From: Cherax quadricarinatus
Taxonomy: Eukaryota; Arthropoda; Malacostraca; Decapoda; Parastacidae
Reading direction: 5' to 3'
Length of the DNA stretch: 64,000 nt
Assembly (NCBI RefSeq): GCF_038502225.1
Contig: NC_091352.1
Coordinates: forward strand, 24,730,390 to 24,794,389
Both the position numbers and the translations under genes were made by a program. The notes beneath the pieces were generated by a model. That model saw nothing but the letters and a program-made list of their open reading frames with translations, searched no databases and had not been told where the DNA came from. Numbering within the stretch: the stretch's first letter is position 1; each line of letters starts with the position of its first letter. Below, in pieces: positions 32,230-41,869 of this stretch.

Positions 32230-35200
32230 TTGCATATAACTCCTAACGAAACGATTGGTCCATTAGTACAAGCGTCTGTCCATAATGCGCCTGTTCATGT
32301 GTTCATGGACTCGGGTGCGCAAGTTAATATCATTAGGTCTAGCTTGTTTAAAGAGAAGCGGTTACGACGTATCCTCCTCGTTGAACCAACTACTGTAACC
32401 TCCCTTAGTGGAGTAGCTGGTTCTCTTCTGCGAGTCCGAGGTCAGACTTTGCTCACCTTTACTATCCAAGGCAGAGACTGTACTGCTGCTTTTCTTGTTG
32501 TCGACCAGATTACTTTCCCTGGTGACCTTCTTCTGGGATTTGCTTCCATGCGAGACTTACGCATTGTGCTCGACCCGTACCGATGGCATGCCCAAATTGA
32601 CGACTTGATCGTTCCATTCTGGGGTTACCAGCTTGGATCAGAAATCTGTCATACTGCTGCAGAGTATGATGTACGCATTAAGTCCTTACAAACCAATGCA
32701 TTCTCCAGTAGCGTACCCAAGCGGTCAGGCACTGGTAATTCTGTCACTCCCATCAGTGTTCCACCTATACCTTCAGACTTGCAGGATAGTGTTCCGTTGC
32801 CTCAAGTGTCCGAGGACACTCAGACTGCCTTGAGTGCACAGCCTATCCCTGCAATGACTGCTAGTTCGAGTAATAGTTTCTCCACAGGGGATGCCTTGTC
32901 AGAAAACGATTACTTGGAACTAGTAATGCCATCTCTTGTTGATGTCACATGCCGTTTGCAGAAAGACGTCTCTGTTGCGGCTAGTGCTCTCACTAGAGTG
33001 TCTGTTGTTGTTCCTAATGTTCCAGATGGTGATAACGTCCTAGTTGACAGTGATTCCTGCAAGGTCAAAGGTTTATTTGTTGAACCTTCCTTACACATTG
33101 TAAGAGACAGTAAGATCCATTTACTCATTGCTAACACTTTGGGTCACAGTGTTCGTCTCAGAGCAAATACCAACCTCGTTGACCTAGTTCACTATCCTTA
33201 CCCTGTTCAAGTACAGGATGACGTGTCACCTGACCAGTGGGTCGGTGCTATTTCTACCGGGGAGACCTCATCCACTTCACCGGATCAATCTGTTTCACCA
33301 GTTGAGGAGAAAGACTTAGCTCCCACTGACTTCCCAGGTGAAGTCAAGCGTTTGTTGACTCTGCTGAACAAACGTCGTAAAGCCATTGCCTTACCAGGTG
33401 AGAAGATGGGTATAACGAACTTATTGTCCCATCGTATTCCACTTGAACCTGGTACTAGACCCATCTACATACCTGCGTACAGAATGCCTCATTCACAAGT
33501 TGCTGTCGCAGAAGAATTGATCAATCAAATGCTTGATGATGGAGTTATTGCACATAGCAATTCACCCTGGAATGTGCCCTTGATCCTAGTGCCTAAGAAG
33601 GACGGCACTTGGCGCCCGGTGATTGACTTTAGGAAGTTAAATGCGAAAACCATTCCAGATCGCTTCCCACTTCCTGTACTAGGTGACCTTTTACGCAATA
33701 TCGGCGATAACAAAGTCTTCTCGACCCTGGACTTGTTACAAGGGTTTTGGCAAGTCCCTCTTCACGAGGACAGCCAAGAGTTAACTGCATTCTCCACTCC
33801 CACAGGTCATTATCACTTCCTCCGTATGGCGTTTGGATTACGATCGTCTCCTATCACGTTCTCTAGACTCATGACCAACATCTTTAGAGGCCTTATAGGT
33901 AAAGCACTTATGGTGTACTTAGACGACGTAATCGTCATGTCCGAAGACGTGGACACACACCTGAAAAGACTTGATACAGTACTTGGAAAGCTTGAAGAAG
34001 CCAATTTAAAGATCAAACTGTCCAAATGTCAATTTTTCAGATCAGAAATTAAGTTTCTTGGTCACGTAGTCACTCCTAGAGGGGTTACGACTGATCAAAG
34101 TAAAGTAACTGCGGTACTAAATTTTCCAACTCCCAAAACTGCTGATGCCGTAAGATCCTTTGTGGGCTTAGCAGGTTTTTATAGATCTTTCATTGCCAAT
34201 TTTTCTTCCATAGCTGCTCCACTAACTGAATTGCTTAAGAAAGATGCTCCTTTCGCTTGGACCTTCCGTCAAGAAAGAGCATTCCAGACACTAAAAGAAA
34301 AGCTAACATCTGCTCCAATTTTGAAATTTCCAGATTTTTCTAAGCCCTTCTATCTGACAACTGATGCTAGTTCAATTAGCATAGGTGCCGTACTAGCTCA
34401 GAAGACTGATAGCAAGTACAACGCAGTTGCATTTGCTAGCCGAGTCCTTACGAAGGCTGAACGTAATTATACAGTAACGGAGCAAGAAGCTTTAGCAATA
34501 GTATGGTCTTTAAAGCACTTCCGAGATATTATTTACCAGTACCCTGTTCATGTCTTGACAGACCATGCGCCACTGATACCTTTATTCCAGAACAAACAGC
34601 CTACTGGAAGGTTAGCCAGATGGACCTTGACTATCCAAGAGTTCAATCCCACTTTTGAACATTTACCTGGCAAGTCGAATGTAGTCGCAGATGCTTTATC
34701 GCGACATGTTAGTGTAGTTACTGCAGATCCTCCATTTACTGTCGAGGATGTCAAAACTGCCCAAAGAACAGATCCCATGTGGTCTGGTGTGATTCGATTC
34801 CTGCTCCAGGAAGATCTTATTCTTACTGTGAAGCCACCAGCACCCATTAGTGACTTTGTAATGAGCCAAGAATTACTTTATCGAACAGCCGAGTTGGGTA
34901 CTCCAAGTAGAAGAGTTTACCAGTTAGTAATTCCACAGTCACTAGTGAACGTAGCTCTACAGCTAGTTCATGATGCACCAGGTGTTGCACACCCTGGTAT
35001 GGATCGTTCTGTGAAACAAGCCAGAATGAAATACTTTTGGCCACGTATGGCAACTGACATTTCCGAGTATGTTAAGAAATGTAGTGTCTGTATGCAGCAT
35101 AAAGGAAATGTCAATGGTCCTAATCCAATCCAAGTGTATCCAACCACTAGCGAACCGTGGGAAAGAGTTGCCCTTGATTTGTTAACCAATTTTAAATGTT

Positions 35201-36288
35201 CCCTCCAAGGCAACAAACATTTGTGTGTTATGGTAGACCATTTCACCAGATATTGTGAGTTAGTTCCTATTGCAGATAAGACTGCAGAGACAGTAGCTAG
35301 AGCGTTTAAAGAACGCATTATCTGCAGGCATACCACTCCAAAGTCCTTAGTAACAGATAATGGAGGTGAATTCTGTAATGAGATTCTTGAAAATTTGTGT
35401 ACTTTATACAAGATCTCTAAATCCACCATTGTTCCTCATCATCCTGCTAGCAATGGGTTAGCCGAAAGAATCAATAAAAAGGTACTTGATGTCCTGAGAG
35501 CCACTATCAACCCCAATAGTGAAACTTGGGATGAAGTCATACCAGATGTTCAATGTGCCATAAATTGTGCTTACAATGCTTCCATAGGTGATACTCCACA
35601 TTATGCATTGTATGGTGTAGACAAGCGTTTACCCTATGAGTTGTTATATTCCACTCCGAAACCTAATTACAACCCTGATGATTTCGTAGCAACTCGTACA
35701 AGCATGGCTCAGAGTGTTTTTAGAAGAATCCGTGAAACACTTCATAAATCAACAGCAGAATTTACTAGAGTAACTAATAGCCGTGCTAAGCCGTCAAAAG
35801 TCAAAGTAGGTTCAAGAGTAATGCTGACAAATTTCAACAAAACATCCGAAATGCCTAAGCTCGATCAAAAGTTTGTCGGACCTTATCGAGTTGTAGAACA
35901 TATCTCTGGTAATAAGTATAAGGTTAGAGAAATTAGTACTGGCAAATACAAAGAATCGCATTTAGATCATATGAAATTAGTATGCGATGTTGACGATATT
36001 GCTACCCAGACTAATATGACAGATGCTGAAAATCCTCTTGACTCTGTACCCTCTACCTCAGATACTCAGTCAGATAACCAACATGAATGTCGTTACTCCT
36101 TGCGTACTCGACAAGTAATGAGAAACCCACAAGTATCTTTTGTAGATACTCCTTCAGATCTCTCTCAGTCAAGGCATGTGTTAGCCATTGCAGAGGAATT
36201 CGATCCTCCCAGAGATGATAACCATTCTGCATATGTAAACCTCACCCTCGCAGAATTGGGTTTAAATGTACATAGTCTGTATAATTAG
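32230..36288 (+). CDS. pol: Pol polyprotein of the outer Ty3/Gypsy element (PR-RT-RH-IN)
   Basis: Main frame of 1,352 residues, numbered from 32,230. Protease is at MDSGAQVNI (D27). The RT core runs from VPKKDGTWRPVIDF to VYLDD (Y563). RNase H has LTTDASSISIGAVL (about 712) and LTDHAPL. Integrase has an HHCC zinc site (LVHDAPGVAHPG, CSVC), the triad D983, D1043 (TDNGGEF) and E1079 (GLAERIN) with D-35-E spacing, and a GPY/F module near 1,214. The C-terminal tail is LAELGLNVHSLYN. Expression probably needs a -1 shift from gag. The short pol leader in that frame (32,009-32,239, RPVVTVVGDNEYTIPV) meets a TAA at 32,237-32,239, and the main frame is one base off. One indel, or a sequencing error, therefore separates leader and protease. 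Otherwise there are no stops, unlike the inner copy. Confidence 0.93.
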   Translation: MHITPNETIGPLVQASVHNAPVHVFMDSGAQVNIIRSSLFKEKRLRRILLVEPTTVTSLSGVAGSLLRVRGQTLLTFTIQGRDCTAAFLVVDQITFPGDLLLGFASMRDLRIVLDPYRWHAQIDDLIVPFWGYQLGSEICHTAAEYDVRIKSLQTNAFSSSVPKRSGTGNSVTPISVPPIPSDLQDSVPLPQVSEDTQTALSAQPIPAMTASSSNSFSTGDALSENDYLELVMPSLVDVTCRLQKDVSVAASALTRVSVVVPNVPDGDNVLVDSDSCKVKGLFVEPSLHIVRDSKIHLLIANTLGHSVRLRANTNLVDLVHYPYPVQVQDDVSPDQWVGAISTGETSSTSPDQSVSPVEEKDLAPTDFPGEVKRLLTLLNKRRKAIALPGEKMGITNLLSHRIPLEPGTRPIYIPAYRMPHSQVAVAEELINQMLDDGVIAHSNSPWNVPLILVPKKDGTWRPVIDFRKLNAKTIPDRFPLPVLGDLLRNIGDNKVFSTLDLLQGFWQVPLHEDSQELTAFSTPTGHYHFLRMAFGLRSSPITFSRLMTNIFRGLIGKALMVYLDDVIVMSEDVDTHLKRLDTVLGKLEEANLKIKLSKCQFFRSEIKFLGHVVTPRGVTTDQSKVTAVLNFPTPKTADAVRSFVGLAGFYRSFIANFSSIAAPLTELLKKDAPFAWTFRQERAFQTLKEKLTSAPILKFPDFSKPFYLTTDASSISIGAVLAQKTDSKYNAVAFASRVLTKAERNYTVTEQEALAIVWSLKHFRDIIYQYPVHVLTDHAPLIPLFQNKQPTGRLARWTLTIQEFNPTFEHLPGKSNVVADALSRHVSVVTADPPFTVEDVKTAQRTDPMWSGVIRFLLQEDLILTVKPPAPISDFVMSQELLYRTAELGTPSRRVYQLVIPQSLVNVALQLVHDAPGVAHPGMDRSVKQARMKYFWPRMATDISEYVKKCSVCMQHKGNVNGPNPIQVYPTTSEPWERVALDLLTNFKCSLQGNKHLCVMVDHFTRYCELVPIADKTAETVARAFKERIICRHTTPKSLVTDNGGEFCNEILENLCTLYKISKSTIVPHHPASNGLAERINKKVLDVLRATINPNSETWDEVIPDVQCAINCAYNASIGDTPHYALYGVDKRLPYELLYSTPKPNYNPDDFVATRTSMAQSVFRRIRETLHKSTAEFTRVTNSRAKPSKVKVGSRVMLTNFNKTSEMPKLDQKFVGPYRVVEHISGNKYKVREISTGKYKESHLDHMKLVCDVDDIATQTNMTDAENPLDSVPSTSDTQSDNQHECRYSLRTRQVMRNPQVSFVDTPSDLSQSRHVLAIAEEFDPPRDDNHSAYVNLTLAELGLNVHSLYN

Positions 36289-36725
36289 ATGTCTGAGATA
36301 AATGAAATTATCAACTGTGTGTTTTGTTATTAGCTGATTAGTTTTTCAAAAATTTATTTTCGTGTTCACGTTCCCTCCATATTCTGAGAATTTGACAGTA
36401 ATAGTCTGAGTGCACCAGATACCTTTGCTGTTAATTTCACCTTGTATATATATATTTATTCTTCCTCAGAATCCGTAGAGTGCATGAATACAGATCGATC
36501 GATCAATTCCACCCATATTCTACAATGATTTGTTCTTATAGTTGTAATGCATTACGTTAAAACTCATTACGTTAACACCCATTACGTCAAAATCATGTTG
36601 TACCATCCATTAGTTCTAAATTATATATGAATTTGTTATTGTATAGAATCAGCCCAGATCCGCCTGCCTGTTCAGCCTATAGTATAGTAGTGTATGTCGA
36701 GACGACGTACGTAACATGACCGAGC
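36289..36725 (+). other. 3' untranslated region of the outer element
   Basis: AT-rich. Contains a TATATATATAT tract and GTTACGT/CATTACGTTA near-repeats at 36,545-36,590. No polypurine tract borders the LTR. Confidence 0.6.
36692..36710 (+). promoter_or_regulatory. Stem-loop upstream of the 3' LTR (outer)
   Basis: 8-bp stem GTATGTCG / CGACGTAC (one T-G wobble) with an AGA loop, 15 nt before the LTR, followed by GACCGAGC. Compared with the inner hairpin, three stem pairs differ on both sides and pairing is kept. Confidence 0.6.
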
Positions 36726-37015
36726 TGTCAGCATAGTTGCTGATCCCTGTGTTATATAGCATAGCATATTAGTATCATCCATGTGCTTTAGATACGAGAT
36801 CCCTTGTAGGCCTGTGGCTTTGTGTGACGTCACGGGATGCACATGTGTAGGCTCATACCTCTGCCCCGCTCTCACTCGGCGGCAGACCATCCAGACTAGA
36901 ACACGGCAAGGCTGGGCTCCCTTCCACATCATCTCAGACTGACAATATGAATTACCATCCAACAAGTGTGTCTACCTTCAACCTACGATATCTCCATTTA
37001 AGAACCCCTACGACA
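36726..37015 (+). repeat. 3' LTR of the outer element (290 bp)
   Basis: Identical to 19,206-19,495. CAAC of the target duplication follows at 37,016-37,019. Confidence 0.97.
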
Positions 37016-39085
37016 CAACAGTCACAACTGTTACCTCCACAGTCACAAGTGTCAGCTCCACAGTCACAACTGTCAGCTCCATAGTCATAACAGTCAGCTC
37101 TACAGCCTCAACAGTCAGCTCCACAGTCACAACAGTCAGCTCCACAGTCACAACAGTCAGCTCCACAGTCACAAGTGTCAGCTCCAGAGTCACAAGTGTC
37201 AGCTCCACAGTCACACCAGTCAGCTCCACAGTCACAAGTGCCATCTCCACAGTCACAAGTGTCAGCTTCACAGTCACAAGTGTCAGCTCCACAGTCACAC
37301 CAGTCAGGTCCACAATCACAACAGTCAGCTGCACAGTCACAACAGTCAGCTGCACAGTCACAACAGTCAGCCACACAGTCACAACAATCAGCTCCACAGT
37401 CACAACAGTCAGCTCCAGAGTCACAACAGTCAGCTCCACAGACTCAACAGTCAGCTCCACAGTCACAACTGTTAGCTCCACAGTCACACCAGTCAGCTGC
37501 ACAGTCACAACAGTCAGCCACACAGTCACAACAGTCAGCTCCACAGTCACAACAGTCAGCTCCACGGTCACAACAGTCAGCTCCACAGTCACAACAGTCA
37601 GCTGCACAGTCACAAGTGTCAGCTCCACAGTCACAACAGTCAGCTCCACAGTCACAACTGTCAGCTCCAGAGTCACAACAGTCAGCTCCACAGTCACAAC
37701 TGTCAGCTCCATAGTCATAACAGTCAGCTCCACAGTCACAACTGTCAGCTCCATAGTCATAACAGTCAGCTCTACAGCCACAACAGTCAGCTCCACAGTC
37801 ACAACTGTCAGCTCCACAGTCACAACAGTCAGCTCTACAGCCACAACAGTCAGCTCCACAGTCACAACTGTCAATTCCACAGTCAGAAGTGTCAGCTCCA
37901 CAATCAAAACTGTCAGCTCCACAGTCACAAGTGTCAGCTCCACAATCACACCAGTCAGCTCCACAGTCACAACTGTCAGCTCCACAGTCACAACTGTCAG
38001 CTCCACGGTCACTACTGTCACCTCCACAGTCACAACTGTCAGCTCCACAGTGACAACTGTTAGCTCCACAGTCACAACTGTCACCTCCACAGTCACAACT
38101 GTCAGCTCCACAGTCACAACAGTCAGCTCCACAGTCACAACTGTCACCTCCACAGTCACAACTGTCACCTCCACAGTCACAACTGTCACCTCCACAGTCA
38201 CAACTGTCACCTCCACAGTCACAACTGTCACCTCCACAGTCACAACTGTCACCTCCACAGTCGCAACTGTCACCTCCACAGTCACAACTGTCACCTCCAC
38301 AGTCACAACTGTCACCTCCACAGTCACAACTGTCACCTCCACAGTCACAACTGTCACCTCCACAGTCACAACTGTCACCTCCACAGTCGCAACTGTCACC
38401 TCCACAGTCACAACTGTCACCTCCACAGTCGCAACTGTCACCTCCACAGTCACAACTGTCACCTCCAGTCACAACTGTCACCTCCACAGTCACAACTGTC
38501 ACCTCCACAGTCACAACTGTCACCTCCACAGTCGCAACTGTCACCTCCACAGTCACAACTGTCACCTCCACAGTCACAACTGTCACCTCCACAGTCGCAA
38601 CTGTCGCCTCCACAGTCACAACTGTCACCTCCACAGTCACAACTGTCACCTCCACAGTCGCAACTGTCACCTCCACAGTCACAACTGTCACCTCCACAGT
38701 CACAACTGTCACCTCCACAGTCACAACTGTCACCTCCACAGTCACAACTGTCACCTCCACAGTCACAACTGTCACCTCCACAGTCACAACTGTCACCTCC
38801 ACAGTCGCAACTGTCACCTCCACAGTCACAACTGTCACCTCCACAGTCACAACTGTCACCTCCACAGTCGCAACTGTCGCCTCCACAGTCACAACTGTCA
38901 CCTCCACAGTCACAACTGTCACCTCCACAGTCGCAACTGTCACCTCCACAGTCACAACTGTCACCTCCACAGTCACAACTGTCACCTCCACAGTCGCAAC
39001 TGTCACCTCCACAGTCACAACTGTCACCTCCACAGTCGCAACTGTCACCTCCACAGTCACAACTGTCACCTCCACAGTCACAACT
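37016..39085. repeat. Minisatellite C, 21-bp unit, right part
   Basis: First about 1 kb resembles the left part (CAGCTCCACAGTCACAAC). From about 38,020 a CACCTCCACAGTCACAACTG subfamily takes over and is nearly homogeneous. A TCGCAACTGTCGCCTCC variant recurs 273 bp apart (about 38,603 and 38,876, 13 units), indicating a recent multi-unit duplication. Long ORFs on both strands (up to 602 codons) are repeat artefacts. Confidence 0.92.
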
Positions 39086-40094
39086 TGGCTTCCTGCTCTG
39101 TGCTGTAGTTGTAGATTATTATCTGTATACCTCACCCTAGTCTTATATGATTTTATTGGTAAATTCATTACCACAGGAAGAATTATAACTATGGCATTTA
39201 TCAATCCACAACTTTTGCTGCAAACTACTGAATTTTTTGCCAAAATATACAATACTCTTATTACTTTATAATTCCATTTTCTGTATATGGATGTATTAGT
39301 GTCACTTGCATGTGATTATTCTCCCATTATATTAGTGTTAAATGGTATACAAAGGTGAAGGATGCAACAAAGTCGAATTATAAATTGTCTTGGTCAAATG
39401 TAACGTTTGTGTCATTGTGTAAATTAAAAAAAATGAGATTGCATGATCTGAAGAACGCTGATAGGAACAACGACGTACTCACACCCACACAACATGAGTT
39501 TGATCCCTGGCCAGGCGGGTAGCATAGGCAAATATGTTAACAAGAGTTCGCTTATCAGTAATTTAGTTTCTATTAGTTAGTCGACTGTTGTGAGTCACAT
39601 TTAATGGGAAATGACTTGTGGTTCCTGAAGGAGATAAGTCACTCTTGCATTAAATAATGGACAACAAGAAAAATGTTCCATCTATAAATAAAAGGCTTTA
39701 AGTTATCTGTATCGTACTGAAACCGAAACCTAAGGCGGAATTAAGGCATCATGTATAAACTTAAATGCACGTCTAGAGAAGCCTTGCTGCTGCCTGCTTA
39801 TAAGGATACATGAATCTTATGTATCATGTGTGCTTGTCAGGGAGAGTCAGACAGCATCAGTTGTGCTCTCACTGTTACAGTGTTCAGACAAATTTAGTAG
39901 AGGTTATTATTCATTAAGTACATTGGTGTATATTTTGCTTAAATTCCGTTTCTCTGAAACATAAACATGTTTACATTCGATTGTTTTTACTCTGTCTATT
40001 TTAGATTAACATGAAGAAACGAGGATGCCTAAACAGTGCAGACAGTTTTTGCTATATATGTGGCTAATATACACCACGTGATCAACGAAAAAAA
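39086..40094. other. Unassigned AT-rich sequence
   Basis: About 1 kb of single-copy-looking DNA following satellite C. I see no ORF with a domain, no repeat family I recognise and no RNA gene. Confidence 0.5.
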
Positions 40095-41108
40095 AAATAA
40101 ATCGGTTGAAGATGACACCAAAATAGGTCGTCCAATTCATTCTAATGAGGACACTAGAACACTCCAGGATGATTTGAATAAACTGATGCAATGGTCGGAG
40201 AAGTGGTAGATGCAGTTTAATATTGACAAATGCAAAGTTCTAAATGTTGGACAGTTAAATAACCATGCCACATATAAACTAAATAATGTAGATCTTAATA
40301 CTACTGATTGCGAAAAGGATTTAGGAGTTCTGGTTAGCAGTAATCTAAAACCAAGACAACAGTGCATTAGTGTTCGCAATAAAGCTAACAGAATTCTTGG
40401 CTTCATAACTAGAAGTATAAATAATAGAAGTCCTCAGGTTGTTCTTCAACTCTATATATCCTTGGTTAGGCCTCATTTAGACTATGCTGCTCAGTTCTGG
40501 TCACCGTATTACAGAATGGATATAAATGCTCTGGAAAACGTACAGAGGAGGATGACATAGATGATCCCATGTATCAGAAATCTTCCTTATGAGGATAGAC
40601 TGAGGGCTCTGAATCTGCACTCTCTCGAAAGGCGTAGAATTAGGGGGGATATGATCGAGGTGTATAAATGGAAAACAGGAATAAATAAAGGGGATGTAAA
40701 TAGTGTGCTGAAAATTTCCAGCCAAGACAGGACTCGCAACAATGGTTTCAAGTTGGAAAAATTCAGATTCAGGAAGGATATAGGAAACTACTGGTTTGGT
40801 AATAGAGTTGTGGATGATTGGAACAAACTCCCGAGTACAGTTATTCAGGCGAAAACGTTGTGCACTTTTAAAAATAGGTTAGATAAATACATGAGTGGGT
40901 GTGGGTGGGTGTGAGTTGGACCTGACTAGCTTGTGCTGCTGGGTCTGGTGCAGTGCTCCTTCCTTGAGTGGAGGTGACCAGACTGGGTGGGTAATTGGGC
41001 TAATCCGAGGGGGGTGGGTCATTGGTCTAATCCGGGGGGGGACATGGACCTGCTCCGCATGGGTCAGTAGGCCTGTTGCAGTGTTCCTTCTTTCTTATGT
41101 TCTTATGA
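40095..41108 (+). pseudogene. CR1-like LINE, 3' end of ORF2 and 3' UTR
   Basis: 5'-truncated. The reading frame shows DDTKIGRPIHS just after the RT catalytic box, then NIDKCKVLNVG, DLGVLVSSNLKP, LYISLVRPHLDYAAQFW, RLRALNLHSLERRR, and the CR1-type end FRKDIGNYWFGNRVVDDWN. In-frame TAG codons at 40,207-40,209 and 40,558-40,560 break it; the last stop is at 40,914. The 3' UTR ends in two direct copies of TTCTTATG (to about 41,108), the short terminal repeat typical of CR1-group LINEs. Such 5'-truncated copies arise from incomplete target-primed reverse transcription. The family may be the same as the inverted pair at 1,198-5,509, but the segments do not overlap enough to tell. Confidence 0.85.
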
Positions 41109-41832
41109 AGATTGCATACAATAACAAATTAGGTTACAGGACAGGTGATCAAAATAAACATGTGCTCCACACATATGCTCTAGTGTTTATACTTTTTTTA
41201 TATTTTATTTAAAACTCAGGCACAAAATAGATATGGGTTCATAAATTAATATGTCAACGAGATACCAGGCACTAACAAGATTATTATTATATAATAAATA
41301 CTAAAACCAAAACACTGGAAAATATAAAGACTATACTAAAAACAATGTGACAAAAACGAGCACATAAAATTACACACATACACAAGCAATCACGTAATAT
41401 ACAACGTGATACTTCATCTGACATATAACTAGGCGTGGCTTCCGCCTGCCAACACACAACGTATCCAAGACTTAATCTAAGAACTCGGGTACCACGGGGT
41501 TATTATCATGGACTAAGAATAGGCATTTACAGTTCAAAGGTGGATCAGGATGACACTACAATTCACAACAATGAAAATATCTAATATAACAAAATGAAAC
41601 TACACTGTGATACTTGACATCTCAAATAAACACAGACAATGCCAGCAGCTACAAGTGAACTTATACACTGACGAGATGCACACATTGAAAAATACTGCCT
41701 CCACATATAGTTCAAGCTCCATCACAGCTTACAGAAAAATAAATACTTGCATAGATACATATACTATTGAAAAGCACACGAACACGGCATAAAGTATAAA
41801 CAGAAATAAGAAAACGTTCAACTGTGTTAGGA
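41109..41832. other. Unassigned A-rich sequence
   Basis: About 720 bp, A-rich on +, without recognisable features. It may include the 3' flank of the LINE that follows. Confidence 0.5.
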
Positions 41833-41869
41833 AGCTCACCTGGAGTTTACCTGGAGAGAGTTTCGGGGG

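Larger units (their letters stand above)
19206..37015 (+). mobile_element. Outer Ty3/Gypsy LTR retrotransposon (carries a nested element)
   Basis: Bounded by identical 290-bp LTRs (TGTCAG to CGACA) and a 4-bp duplication CAAC (19,202-19,205 and 37,016-37,019) in minisatellite C. Its own parts are a tRNA-type primer binding site, a long T-rich leader split by the inner element, gag (30,888-32,075), pol (about 32,009-36,288) and a 3' stem-loop. Without the insertion it would be about 8.76 kb. There is no env-like ORF. Confidence 0.95.

Noticed and set aside
36289..36725. env gene downstream of pol (errantivirus-like)
   Set aside because: The 437-bp space has no ORF, signal peptide or transmembrane pattern. 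The same holds for 28,207-28,743.
37444..39252. 602-codon minus ORF with CDCGGDS repeats that looks like a metal-binding protein
   Set aside because: Same 21-bp repeat read in another frame. The short non-repetitive N-terminus has no recognisable signal.
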